Assembly: GCA_050486105.1 (NCBI GenBank)
Contig: JBJHCR010000060.1
Location: 1-23,958, forward strand
DNA from: JAEXNA01 sp050486105
GTDB taxonomy: Bacteria > Vulcanimicrobiota > Xenobia > Xenobiales > JADMJV01
DNA length: 23,958 nt
Direction: 5' to 3'
Every line of letters begins with the position of its first letter. Position 1 is the stretch's first letter. The position numbers were made by a program, and so were the translations under genes. A model generated the notes under the pieces. It was not told where the DNA came from and did no database searches. It saw only the letters and a program-made list of their open reading frames with translations. Positions 14,381 to 21,553 of the stretch are shown one piece after another.

Positions 14381-14758
14381 ATTCAGCTATCTATACCTAG
14401 TGAACCCGAGTATCTCGGGATCGTTCGGCTCAATGTTGCAGGGATCGCACACCGTCTTTCCTTAGACCTCGAGCAAACCGATGACCTCAAACTGGCCGTT
14501 ACCGAAGCGTGCAGCTTCTTGCTGGAGCACACTGAGAGCGGAGCGCCTGTGACTATCGCGTTCGAATGGAACGAATCTACGTTGCAGGTCACTGTGGGGG
14601 TCAGTCGCGGAGATGCCAGTAGCGACGGGGTCCTGAGTTTTGATCCAGACGACCTCGGCCTATTCTTGATGAAAGCTCTCATGGATACCGTAGAGGCTCA
14701 CGATCAGGGACGGACTTTGGTCATGAGCAAGGGGCTGTCTCGGAGAGTCGATGAGTGA
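14381..14758 (+). CDS. Degenerate RsbW/SpoIIAB-like anti-sigma factor, non-canonical start
   Basis: The frame is open from 14360 to the stop at 14758. It encodes an RsbW-like HATPase: IPSEPEYLGIVRLNVAGIA, then LKLAVTEAC near the N-terminus and LGLFLMKALMDTVEAH near the C-terminus. No ATG, GTG or TTG occurs in frame before 14519, and that codon would remove the conserved N-terminal half. I place the start provisionally at ATT 14381 (125 residues). GGAG at 14364-14367 is the only ribosome-site candidate. With that start, the N-box Glu42 is kept, but the Mg-binding Asn of TEACTN is Phe46. The DxGxG box is absent and the second Gly box is reduced to DDLG. It may bind sigma or STAS without kinase activity. 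Its stop overlaps the sigma start (ATGAGTGA). A sequence error near the start is an alternative. Confidence 0.75.
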   Translation: MQLSIPSEPEYLGIVRLNVAGIAHRLSLDLEQTDDLKLAVTEACSFLLEHTESGAPVTIAFEWNESTLQVTVGVSRGDASSDGVLSFDPDDLGLFLMKALMDTVEAHDQGRTLVMSKGLSRRVDE

Positions 14759-15557
14759 GCCCCGCTCGGAGAGCCGATGGGATAAGGAAAAGGCAAGAGA
14801 ACTTCTGGCCGAATACGCGCAGACTCGAGATGGTGAGCTCAAGGATGAGCTTGTGACTCAGCACCTCAATCTCGTCCGTTACCTTGCTGGGAAGTTTTCG
14901 AATCGAGGTGAAAACCTCGAAGACCTAATCCAGGTAGGCTGTTTGGGCTTGATTAAGGCGATCGAGAGATTTGATCCTGAGCGTGGCACTGAGTTTACCA
15001 CTTATGCCACCCCCACCATCGTTGGTGAAATCAAGAGGCACTTTAGGGATAAGGGATGGGCCATCAAGGTTCCTCGAAGGCTTCAAGAGTTCAACGCTTC
15101 GGTGGCCAAGACAACAGAGGAGCTCACGGCTAATCTTGGTCGTGTTCCCACTGCCGAGGAGTTGGCCAAGAAACTCGGTGTCAATGCCGAAGATGTCCTT
15201 GAGGCTCAGGAGCTAGGGCAGTCCTATAATCTTCTGTCTATTGATACGGAACTGGAGAGCGAGGACAGCAGAAAGACTTCGAGTCTTTTGGATTATCTCG
15301 GTCGGGCTGACCTTCAATTAGAACTGGTTGAGGATCGGCTTGCTCTCCATCGGGCCTTCTCTTCCTTGCCGCCTCGAGAGAGATTGTTGATGTACTTGAG
15401 ATTCTTTGAGAACCGCTCTCAGAGTGAGGTTGCTAAGGTTCTCAATATCTCCCAGATGCACGTGTCTCGCCTTCAAGCGAGGTCGCTTGAGACAATGAGA
15501 AAAGCCTTGTCCCAAGCTGCTCAAGATCGTCTCCAAAAAGCGGTCGATGAGTCGTGA
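14751..15557 (+). CDS. RNA polymerase sigma factor, SigB/SigF/SigG family
   Basis: A 268-residue group 3 sigma factor. Region 2 is clear (HLNLVRYLAGKFSNRGENL, DLIQVGCLGLIKAIERFDP, FTTYATPTIVGEIKRHFRD, KGWAIKVPRRLQE; about 38-120). Region 3 (ELTANLGRVPTAEELAKKLG) and a region 4 helix-turn-helix follow (LPPRERLLMYLRFFENRSQSE, VAKVLNISQMHVSRLQA). Such factors steer polymerase to general-stress or developmental promoters. ATG 14751 overlaps the anti-sigma stop, so translation is coupled. With the STAS and HATPase genes upstream it forms a partner-switching module. A sigma-70-like promoter lies just downstream for lexA, so that gene may also be transcribed separately. Confidence 0.93.
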   Translation: MSEPRSESRWDKEKARELLAEYAQTRDGELKDELVTQHLNLVRYLAGKFSNRGENLEDLIQVGCLGLIKAIERFDPERGTEFTTYATPTIVGEIKRHFRDKGWAIKVPRRLQEFNASVAKTTEELTANLGRVPTAEELAKKLGVNAEDVLEAQELGQSYNLLSIDTELESEDSRKTSSLLDYLGRADLQLELVEDRLALHRAFSSLPPRERLLMYLRFFENRSQSEVAKVLNISQMHVSRLQARSLETMRKALSQAAQDRLQKAVDES

Positions 15558-15564
15558 GTTTTCA

Positions 15565-15594
15565 TTGCCGGGGGGATTGGCGCTATGTTATACT
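15565..15594 (+). promoter_or_regulatory. Candidate sigma-70-type promoter for the lexA-like gene
   Basis: TTGCCG (15565-15570) and TATACT (15589-15594) are separated by 18 nt, with transcription expected near 15600. It sits 8 nt after the sigma-factor stop and about 50 nt before the repressor start. I see no clear SOS-box palindrome beside it. Confidence 0.5.
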
Positions 15595-15655
15595 GCCGAT
15601 CCCTCACTGCTTCCACGGGCCTTCAGGCTCTTGAATATTTCGCATGGAGGTACCT

Positions 15656-16243
15656 ATGCCAGGGGTTCCAACCTCAAAAGGTCGGCTCAGCCGACGCCAG
15701 GAGCAGATTCTGTTCTTTATCCGCGAATCGGTAGAATCGCGAGGGTTTCCGCCCTCTATACGGGAGATCGGTGAAGCCGTCGGGTTGTCTTCGAGTTCCA
15801 CGGTGCATTCTCACCTTCGCTCACTTGAAACCAAAGGCTATCTTAGAAGAAACCCCTCAAAGCCTCGATCCATTGAGTTGCTGGATGGGTCTTCGAGTCG
15901 CCCTCGATTGATCGATCTGCCAATCACCGGACCGCTGAGTGAACATTTCGAAAACGGGTCAGGCTCTGGCGAGAAACGCGGTGAGACTTTGCCGCTTCCT
16001 ATGGAGCTGGTGGGCAGCCGCGAGAGTTTTCTCTACGCTGTGGAGAAAAACTACAGTCAGGAATCGATCGTTTCTGGAGACCTAGTTATTGTAGACAAAG
16101 CAGACAAAGCTGCCAGTGGAGATATGGTGTTGTCTCGCGGGCCGGCAGGCGTTGGCCTAAAGCGATTGACCTCTATCCCCGAAGACCCTTCGAGTATTCT
16201 TGGTCGAGTCGTTGGGGTGATAAGGAAGCTTGAGCGGGCCTAA
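15656..16243 (+). CDS. lexA: LexA-like repressor with degenerate autoprotease domain
   Basis: A 195-residue LexA homologue. The N-terminal winged helix (1-75) is highly conserved: LSRRQEQILFFI, GFPPSIREIGEAVGL, STVHSHLRSLETKGYLRR, KPRSIE. The C-terminal S24 domain keeps SGDLVIVDK, the Lys of GLKRL (Lys169) and GRVVGVIRKL. The Ala-Gly cleavage site expected about residue 95 is replaced by TGPLSEHFENG. The GDSM/GMSM segment with the nucleophile Ser reads EKNYSQ (Tyr133 or the adjacent Ser134). RecA-stimulated self-cleavage therefore looks unlikely; the dimerisation fold may remain. ATG 15656 has GGAGG (15646-15650) at 5 nt; an in-frame ATG at 15644 would overlap that site. The HD-GYP gene follows after 16 nt. 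Confidence 0.88.
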   Translation: MPGVPTSKGRLSRRQEQILFFIRESVESRGFPPSIREIGEAVGLSSSSTVHSHLRSLETKGYLRRNPSKPRSIELLDGSSSRPRLIDLPITGPLSEHFENGSGSGEKRGETLPLPMELVGSRESFLYAVEKNYSQESIVSGDLVIVDKADKAASGDMVLSRGPAGVGLKRLTSIPEDPSSILGRVVGVIRKLERA

Positions 16244-16259
16244 AGAGGGAGTCAAGTGT

Positions 16260-17885
16260 ATGGAAAGTTCTCTCGCAAGTACGGATAATGTCGAGGCTTT
16301 CCTAGCCACCAATCCGTTGTTCTATTCGCTCAGTCCGGCGGTGCTGAGTTCTATCTCCGAGAAGATGCGGCTGGTTGAGTTTTCCGCCGGCGACGACATC
16401 GTTCGGGAGGGAGACCCTGGAGAGAGCTTCTTTCTCATTAAGGCCGGTCGAGTCCGGGTTCTAAAGGAATCAAGTGACGGTGAACTGGTGCTCTCTGAGC
16501 TCGGATCGTCGGAGGGCTTCGGAGAGATGTCCTTGCTTATCGACCAACCCCGATCCGCCACGGTTCGAGCCATCGGAGCGGTCACCGCACTGCAGCTCAC
16601 CAAGGACGACTTCACCTCTCTCATGCGAAGCCTTCCAGAGCTATCCGCCAAAATGCATCGGCTATTGGAGGAGAGGGTCTCGCTCCTGGAAGGTCTCGAT
16701 GCCGATGCCGATGCCCTAAACAAGTTTCGCTCCGACCGGCCCTTCGCCTTAGAGTATACGGATCTCGCACTCATTATGGAACTCAATCTGGCTGCGGGTG
16801 GGGCCGACCAAATGGAGCACTGCTTCGAGGTCGGACAGCTTGCTCGAGAGATGAGTCGTATCCTTTGCCCCATGGTGAGTGAAGAGATCCTTTTCGCTGG
16901 GTATCTCCATGAAATTGGCAAGGTCGCTCTACCCAGACGACTTGTTGATCGGGCTCGTCGGGGAGATGTTTTGACCGAGGAGGAGCAGGTCCAAGTCAAC
17001 AAGATCTTCGACTATGCCGTCGATATTCTCAAACCCAACCGAGACCTGCACGAGGCTCTCTCTTTTATCGCTGATCTCGGGCGCAGCAGTTACACCGAGA
17101 TGCCGCTCGAGGCCCAGGTTCTGAAGGTGGCCGACGATTATCTAGAATTGAGCTCTTACGTCTGTCGCCGCTTGAGTCTCGAAGATTCCTTGGCCAAAAT
17201 TCGAGAGAAATCGGGCACCTTATACAATCCCAAAGTGGTCGCCGCACTCGAGAAAAACGTGAGGCTTTTCAGTGAGCTCAGAGCTGAGAGCCAAATCAAT
17301 GTCATGCGCATGATGGTGAACGCTTTGGACATCAAGGACAACTACACCTACCGACACTCCATGGATGTTCGAGACATGAGCCTAAGAATCGTGGATCGGT
17401 TGGGATTGTGTCGAGCAGAGCGTGAGTATATGAGGATCTCAGCCGAGCTTCACGATGTCGGCAAGATTTTTGTGGATGAAGAGATCCTCAATGCCCCTCG
17501 GAAACTAACCGATGAAGAATTTGAAATCATGAAGACTCATGCTGCTCGCTCGGCAGACTTGTTTCGCAATGTTCCAGGAATGGACGAATTGGTCTCGATA
17601 GTCCGGGCCCATCACGAGAAATGGAACGGCACGGGATATCCCGACGGCTTGGCCGGGGAGGAGATTCCGTTTCTAGCGAGGGTCATGACTCTCGCTGATG
17701 TCTGGAGCGCTCTGACCACTCCTCGGGTCTATCGAATCGGTGAAGACGGCAAAGCTCGACGATTTACTCCAGAGAAGGCTCTTTCCATTATGCAAGAGAT
17801 GGCGGACGGACATTTTGATCCCACGCTGTTTCCCCTCTTCGAGGAGATCGTTCGAGAAGAGTTCTTCGAAAAGGCCGAGGCGTAG
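16260..17885 (+). CDS. Cyclic-nucleotide-binding, tandem-HD protein with HD-GYP phosphodiesterase domain
   Basis: A 541-residue cytoplasmic protein. Residues about 18-135 are a cNMP-binding domain with an intact phosphate-binding cassette (FGEMSLLIDQPRSATVR, 87-103). Residues about 165-335 look like a decayed HD domain: His187 and LHEIGK (216-221, HE instead of HD), then KVADDYLEL. Residues about 345-535 are a complete HD-GYP domain: His366, His398-Asp399, Lys401 in GK, KTH with His427, HH 451-452, GTGYP (457-461) and Asp480. HD-GYP enzymes hydrolyse c-di-GMP, usually to GMP, so this links cNMP binding to c-di-GMP turnover. I chose ATG 16260 (AGAGGGA upstream at 16244-16250) over an in-frame codon at 16230 that overlaps the repressor gene. 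It is the last gene of the plus-strand block. Confidence 0.92.
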   Translation: MESSLASTDNVEAFLATNPLFYSLSPAVLSSISEKMRLVEFSAGDDIVREGDPGESFFLIKAGRVRVLKESSDGELVLSELGSSEGFGEMSLLIDQPRSATVRAIGAVTALQLTKDDFTSLMRSLPELSAKMHRLLEERVSLLEGLDADADALNKFRSDRPFALEYTDLALIMELNLAAGGADQMEHCFEVGQLAREMSRILCPMVSEEILFAGYLHEIGKVALPRRLVDRARRGDVLTEEEQVQVNKIFDYAVDILKPNRDLHEALSFIADLGRSSYTEMPLEAQVLKVADDYLELSSYVCRRLSLEDSLAKIREKSGTLYNPKVVAALEKNVRLFSELRAESQINVMRMMVNALDIKDNYTYRHSMDVRDMSLRIVDRLGLCRAEREYMRISAELHDVGKIFVDEEILNAPRKLTDEEFEIMKTHAARSADLFRNVPGMDELVSIVRAHHEKWNGTGYPDGLAGEEIPFLARVMTLADVWSALTTPRVYRIGEDGKARRFTPEKALSIMQEMADGHFDPTLFPLFEEIVREEFFEKAEA

Positions 17886-17889
17886 TATA

Positions 17890-17922
17890 GTAGGGGGCAC
17901 TCTGCCGCTTTGTCCCCCCTAC
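17890..17922. terminator. Hairpin between convergent genes, probable bidirectional terminator
   Basis: GTAGGGGG (17890-17897) pairs with CCCCCTAC (17915-17922), an 8-bp stem with a 17-nt loop. It sits 4 nt after the HD-GYP stop and overlaps the last bases of the oxidoreductase gene on the other strand. Neither side has a strong T-tract, so termination efficiency is uncertain. Confidence 0.5.
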
Positions 17923-19091
17923 AACAGCCTTCGAGGACTGCAGCGGACTAGCAATGGAGAGCAGGGCTTCACTTCTCCCAAGAGCGCTTCGGCGATCTTC
18001 CAGCCAGCTTCGAATCCTCTGCTCCAAGCCGAGTCTCCAAAACCTTCAGCCAAGTGAATCCTAGGCTGCCCAGGTAGAGGGCCCAAGAGCGGCAACCCAT
18101 CGCAGGTGGTGGTTTGTATGATTCCCCATCGTTGCTCGATGTGCTCGGGACTGAAGTCGCTGAAGAGGTCTTGGGCTCTGGCTTGGAGTCTCGTTTGAGC
18201 CAGATCATCAACGATGGCTTGGCCGTCGGACGTTAGGGATGAACCAGGATCGCGCCCAAAGGCGATCAGCCTTCGCGCGGCATCGAAGGCGTAACGCTCA
18301 GTCCCCCAACCGGCGGAAACTCCAACTACCGACGCCCTGGTTTTCTCACGCAGCGGGATGGTCCTGAAGGCTTGTCCCAGCATAGGCAGCAGGGCTCTCT
18401 CAAATTTGTGCAAGAGACGAACGACTGGTTGGCCTAGTCCTAGAACTGCTAGGTCCGCCTTCAGTGAAGACTGGGTACCTCCGTGGGGCCACTCCCATCG
18501 CACTCCCTCCATGCAGGTGGTCAAAGTGCAAGCCTTTTCTAGGGTATCCAAGCTGATGGGAATTGAGCGATAACTGGGTCTGGATTCCAAGAGAGATTGA
18601 AGGGCTTCCAAGATCCGGATAGGAGTAAAGCGCAGGCAATGGGTCTCCATGCTGGCTTGGTCCACAGAACCTAAGGGAGCATAGTTCGAGGCTGCTGCAC
18701 CACTCATCAAGCGAACTTCATCGCCCAGTTTCTGCCGGTCCAAGGCGTCCCGAGACACCAGATTCGACTCTTCGGGTCTTCTGGTGATGGATAGGCGAGT
18801 CCCTCGCGTCAGCTCTGGAGAATCGCGAAACATCTGGGAAATCCGTTCGATGCCCTTCTTGCTCCAACCGTGGAAATCCCTAGCGAGTTCGGACCCGAGG
18901 GCGTACTCGAGTCGTTCGTAGGGTTCCCCGAGTTCCGGATAAGTGAGGCCGATCTCTCGGCTCGCTCCCAATAGACCAAAGGGCCCTGGAATAACGTGGT
19001 GGACCGGAATATCTTGGTCGGTCAGAGCCAAGGCGCAAGCGAAGGCGCAAGGTTCACCACCTAGGATCAGGACCCCTGAGCTGTCTGACAT
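17919..19091 (-). CDS. DAO-type FAD-dependent oxidoreductase with altered dinucleotide motif
   Basis: A 390-residue protein with the outline of the DadA/glycine-oxidase (DAO) family: an N-terminal beta-alpha-beta unit (VLILGGEPCAFACALAL, 7-23) and a C-terminal block RWGIIQTTTCDGLPLLGPLPG. HLAEGFGDSAWSRGFEAG then corresponds to the usual Gly-His-Gly FAD-contact loop. The N-terminal GxGxxG is degraded: Gly11 is kept, but the other two positions are Glu13 and Ala16. FAD binding may be weakened or lost. The substrate is unknown. ATG 19091 lies 12 nt after the serS stop, so the gene is probably at the end of a pilT-pilT2-serS transcript. The C-terminal coding end overlaps the candidate terminator. 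Confidence 0.72.
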   Translation of the reverse strand: MSDSSGVLILGGEPCAFACALALTDQDIPVHHVIPGPFGLLGASREIGLTYPELGEPYERLEYALGSELARDFHGWSKKGIERISQMFRDSPELTRGTRLSITRRPEESNLVSRDALDRQKLGDEVRLMSGAAASNYAPLGSVDQASMETHCLRFTPIRILEALQSLLESRPSYRSIPISLDTLEKACTLTTCMEGVRWEWPHGGTQSSLKADLAVLGLGQPVVRLLHKFERALLPMLGQAFRTIPLREKTRASVVGVSAGWGTERYAFDAARRLIAFGRDPGSSLTSDGQAIVDDLAQTRLQARAQDLFSDFSPEHIEQRWGIIQTTTCDGLPLLGPLPGQPRIHLAEGFGDSAWSRGFEAGWKIAEALLGEVKPCSPLLVRCSPRRLL

Positions 19092-19103
19092 CAGTCCAAC
19101 AAC

Positions 19104-20378
19104 TCAGGCCTTCGAAAGAATGGCCGCTCCAAAGTAAGGCTGTAGCGCTGCGGGAATTTTCACTGTCCCGTCGGACTGCTGGTGGGTCTCCAGGAGGGCA
19201 ACCAAAGTTCGTCCCACGGCTACTCCCGAGCCGTTCAAAGTGTGTACGAAGTCCTTGCTTCCATCAGAGCGGCGAAACCTGATACCGGCCCGCCGGGCTT
19301 GAAAATCGGTGCAGTTGGAGCAGGAACTGATCTCTACAAAGCGATTCTGAATCGGTGACCAAAACTCGACATCATATTTCTTGGCTGCGGTGAATCCGAG
19401 ATCCCCTAGGCAGATATTCACCGTGCGATACGGAATCTCCAGGAGTTGAAGTACTTTCTCGGCATGGCCGACCATGGCTTCCAGCTCACTGTACGAATCC
19501 TCCGGACGAGTCAACTTCACCAACTCCACTTTGTGGAACTGGTGCACCCGAATCAATCCTCGAGTGTCTTTACCTGCAGCCCCAGCTTCCGAACGAAAAC
19601 AAGGGCTAAAGCCGCAGTAGGACAGATTGAGTTCGTCGTCCGAGAGAATTTCGTTGGCGTGCATGCCGGTTAACGGGACTTCTGAGGTTGGGATCAAGAA
19701 CAGGTCTCGATTTTCGCAACGAAAGAGGTCCTCGGCAAATCTGGGCAATTGGCCTGTCCCATAGAGAGTCTCCGGTAGGACTAGTGAGGGAGCAAGGATC
19801 TCCTCATAACCGTGTTGCTCGGTGTGCAACGCCAGCATGAAGCTGATCAAGGCTCTTTCGAGTCTTGCACCAGCTCCCCGAAGGAGCCAAAATCGGGATC
19901 CCGAAATCTTGGCAGCCCTTTCAAAGTCCAGGATACCGAGCTTGGGGCCTAGGTCCCAGTGAGCCAACTCCCAGGCTTCTGCGGTCCTTCGGTCTCCCCA
20001 ACTTCGAATCTCCAGGTTCTCCTCATCGGTGAGGCCTGGGGGTACCGACTCGTGAGGAAAATTAGGTAGGCGCTCCAAAATGTGGAGCACTTCTTGGTCG
20101 TGCTCGGAGATTTTTTGGTCGAGGGCTTTGATTCGCTCACCGACGTCCTTCATCCGCCCCGCTTCAGCGCTGATGTCCTCTCCCTTGCGCTTTTTCTCAC
20201 CCAAAGCTTTGCTGACTTGATTTCGCTCGGCTTTCAGGGCGTCGGCCTCGACCATGAGGCGGCGCTTTTGCTGATCGTGCTCAACCGCTCGATCGACCGG
20301 TTCGGGGTCGCTCTGACGCTTGAGAAGCATATCTTTGACGGTTTCTGGGCTGTCTCTCAGGATCTTGATGTCTAACAC
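19104..20378 (-). CDS. serS: Seryl-tRNA synthetase
   Basis: A 424-residue class II synthetase that charges tRNA-Ser (and tRNA-Sec where present) with serine. The N-terminal coiled-coil arm that holds the tRNA long variable arm spans about 30-100. The catalytic core follows: TSEVPLTGMHANEIL (231-245), motif 2 CFRSEAGAAGKDTRGLIRVHQF (260-281), EISSCSNCTDFQARR (349-363) and motif 3 GSGVAVGRTLVALLE (383-397). Length is normal. The start is GTG 20378 with a weak AGAAAG upstream. It lies 41 nt downstream of the degenerate pilT paralogue and 12 nt before the oxidoreductase, so transcription with both is likely. A housekeeping enzyme in a pilus operon is unusual but not unprecedented. Confidence 0.97.
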   Translation of the reverse strand: MLDIKILRDSPETVKDMLLKRQSDPEPVDRAVEHDQQKRRLMVEADALKAERNQVSKALGEKKRKGEDISAEAGRMKDVGERIKALDQKISEHDQEVLHILERLPNFPHESVPPGLTDEENLEIRSWGDRRTAEAWELAHWDLGPKLGILDFERAAKISGSRFWLLRGAGARLERALISFMLALHTEQHGYEEILAPSLVLPETLYGTGQLPRFAEDLFRCENRDLFLIPTSEVPLTGMHANEILSDDELNLSYCGFSPCFRSEAGAAGKDTRGLIRVHQFHKVELVKLTRPEDSYSELEAMVGHAEKVLQLLEIPYRTVNICLGDLGFTAAKKYDVEFWSPIQNRFVEISSCSNCTDFQARRAGIRFRRSDGSKDFVHTLNGSGVAVGRTLVALLETHQQSDGTVKIPAALQPYFGAAILSKA

Positions 20379-20419
20379 GATGTACGAACTTTCTGCGGCT
20401 GAAGTGGAAAAGAGAGTCT

Positions 20420-21487
20420 CTAATACGGAAGAGACATCATCTTCCTCAGAGATTCAGGGTTAGTGGCCCTTCGATAGGCTTCTTCTTCGGTGATCAGGTT
20501 ATTTTTCACCAAACGGCGCAACGCCATTTCTTGGGAACTCATTCCGTGTTCCCGGCCGCCAGAGGCCATGAGACCAGATAGAGCACTGACCTTGCCTTCA
20601 CGAATCATCTGCTGGACCTGCGGAATCCCGATGAGCACCTCGAAAGCTGCAATCAGGCCTTCTGCATCGGCTCTGGGCATCAGATTCTGGGCTATAGCCC
20701 CTTTGAGAGACACCGACATCAGCATCCGAGCCTGCTGTTGCAAGTGAGGAGGATAGAGGTCGATCATTTTCTCGATGAGCACCAGAGCGTTCGGGGCCGC
20801 CGCCGTACAGATCACTGTGTAACCACCGGCAGCCATTGCCAGGACCCGCTCCACCACTTCATAGTCATCAGCGCCGGTCACCCCGATAACATCCGGAGAT
20901 GGGTAGATCAGCGATTTGAAGGCCGTGGGATAGTCGACACAGTCGGTGCCAATCTCGCGCTGACATATCACCCCTTTACGGTTCTTGTGCAGGAAATCAA
21001 TGGGATTTTCTATGGTCACGATTTGCAGGCTTTGAGTCTCAAGGAGGTTTCGAACAATGGCGGCCAGGGTGTGAGATTTTCCCGAACCTCGGGGGCCGGT
21101 GATCAGGAACAGTCCGCTGTGAGCTTTCTTGAGAACCTCAAGAAAGCTCTCAGGAAGCCTGATGTCCTCCAGGGTTGGCGGCGCAGGGGGATTGGTCGAG
21201 ATAACGATGGCCACCGAACCACGCTGTTGAAAACAGGCGATGCGAAAGCGGGAGAGCCCGGGAACGGAAAAAGAGAAGTCCGCTTCCATCTTGTCGTCGA
21301 ATTCATCGAGGAGGTCCTCCGACATTATCGTTTCGGAGATGGCTCTGGTGTCCTGAGGAGAGAGAATGTGGCCATCCAGTGGTTCTAAACTGTTCTCCCT
21401 TCTGATCATGATGGGACTTCCGGGCACCAAATGGAGATGAGATGCCCTCTTGTCCACCATGGTAGTGAAGAGTTCTTCGACGTTCAT
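20420..21487 (-). CDS. Degenerate PilT-like secretion ATPase paralogue
   Basis: A 355-residue PilT/PilU-family protein, collinear with the neighbouring PilT over its whole length. Walker A is present as GPRGSGKS (131-138) and the Asp box reads IENPIDF where PilT has IEDPIEF. Walker B is damaged: PilT's DVILIGEMRD is DVIGVTGADD (199-208), losing the catalytic Glu and the Arg. The His box TGHMVYATLHTNSA is GGYTVICTAAAPNA (221-234), losing both His. The AIRNIIREGK block is VQQMIREGK (291-299). ATP may still bind, but hydrolysis looks improbable, so a structural or regulatory partner of PilT is the best guess. Start ATG 21487. It follows pilT by 66 nt. Confidence 0.88.
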   Translation of the reverse strand: MNVEELFTTMVDKRASHLHLVPGSPIMIRRENSLEPLDGHILSPQDTRAISETIMSEDLLDEFDDKMEADFSFSVPGLSRFRIACFQQRGSVAIVISTNPPAPPTLEDIRLPESFLEVLKKAHSGLFLITGPRGSGKSHTLAAIVRNLLETQSLQIVTIENPIDFLHKNRKGVICQREIGTDCVDYPTAFKSLIYPSPDVIGVTGADDYEVVERVLAMAAGGYTVICTAAAPNALVLIEKMIDLYPPHLQQQARMLMSVSLKGAIAQNLMPRADAEGLIAAFEVLIGIPQVQQMIREGKVSALSGLMASGGREHGMSSQEMALRRLVKNNLITEEEAYRRATNPESLRKMMSLPY

Positions 21488-21553
21488 GAAAGGTTATGCT
21501 CCCTATTCCGGTTTGTTGAGTGTCAGGTTCAGCGGGCTTAAAAGGCCAGGAAT

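Noticed and set aside
15547..15774. 75-codon plus frame across the lexA promoter
   Set aside because: It overlaps both neighbours in a different frame and has no motif; the promoter and LexA reading explains the region.
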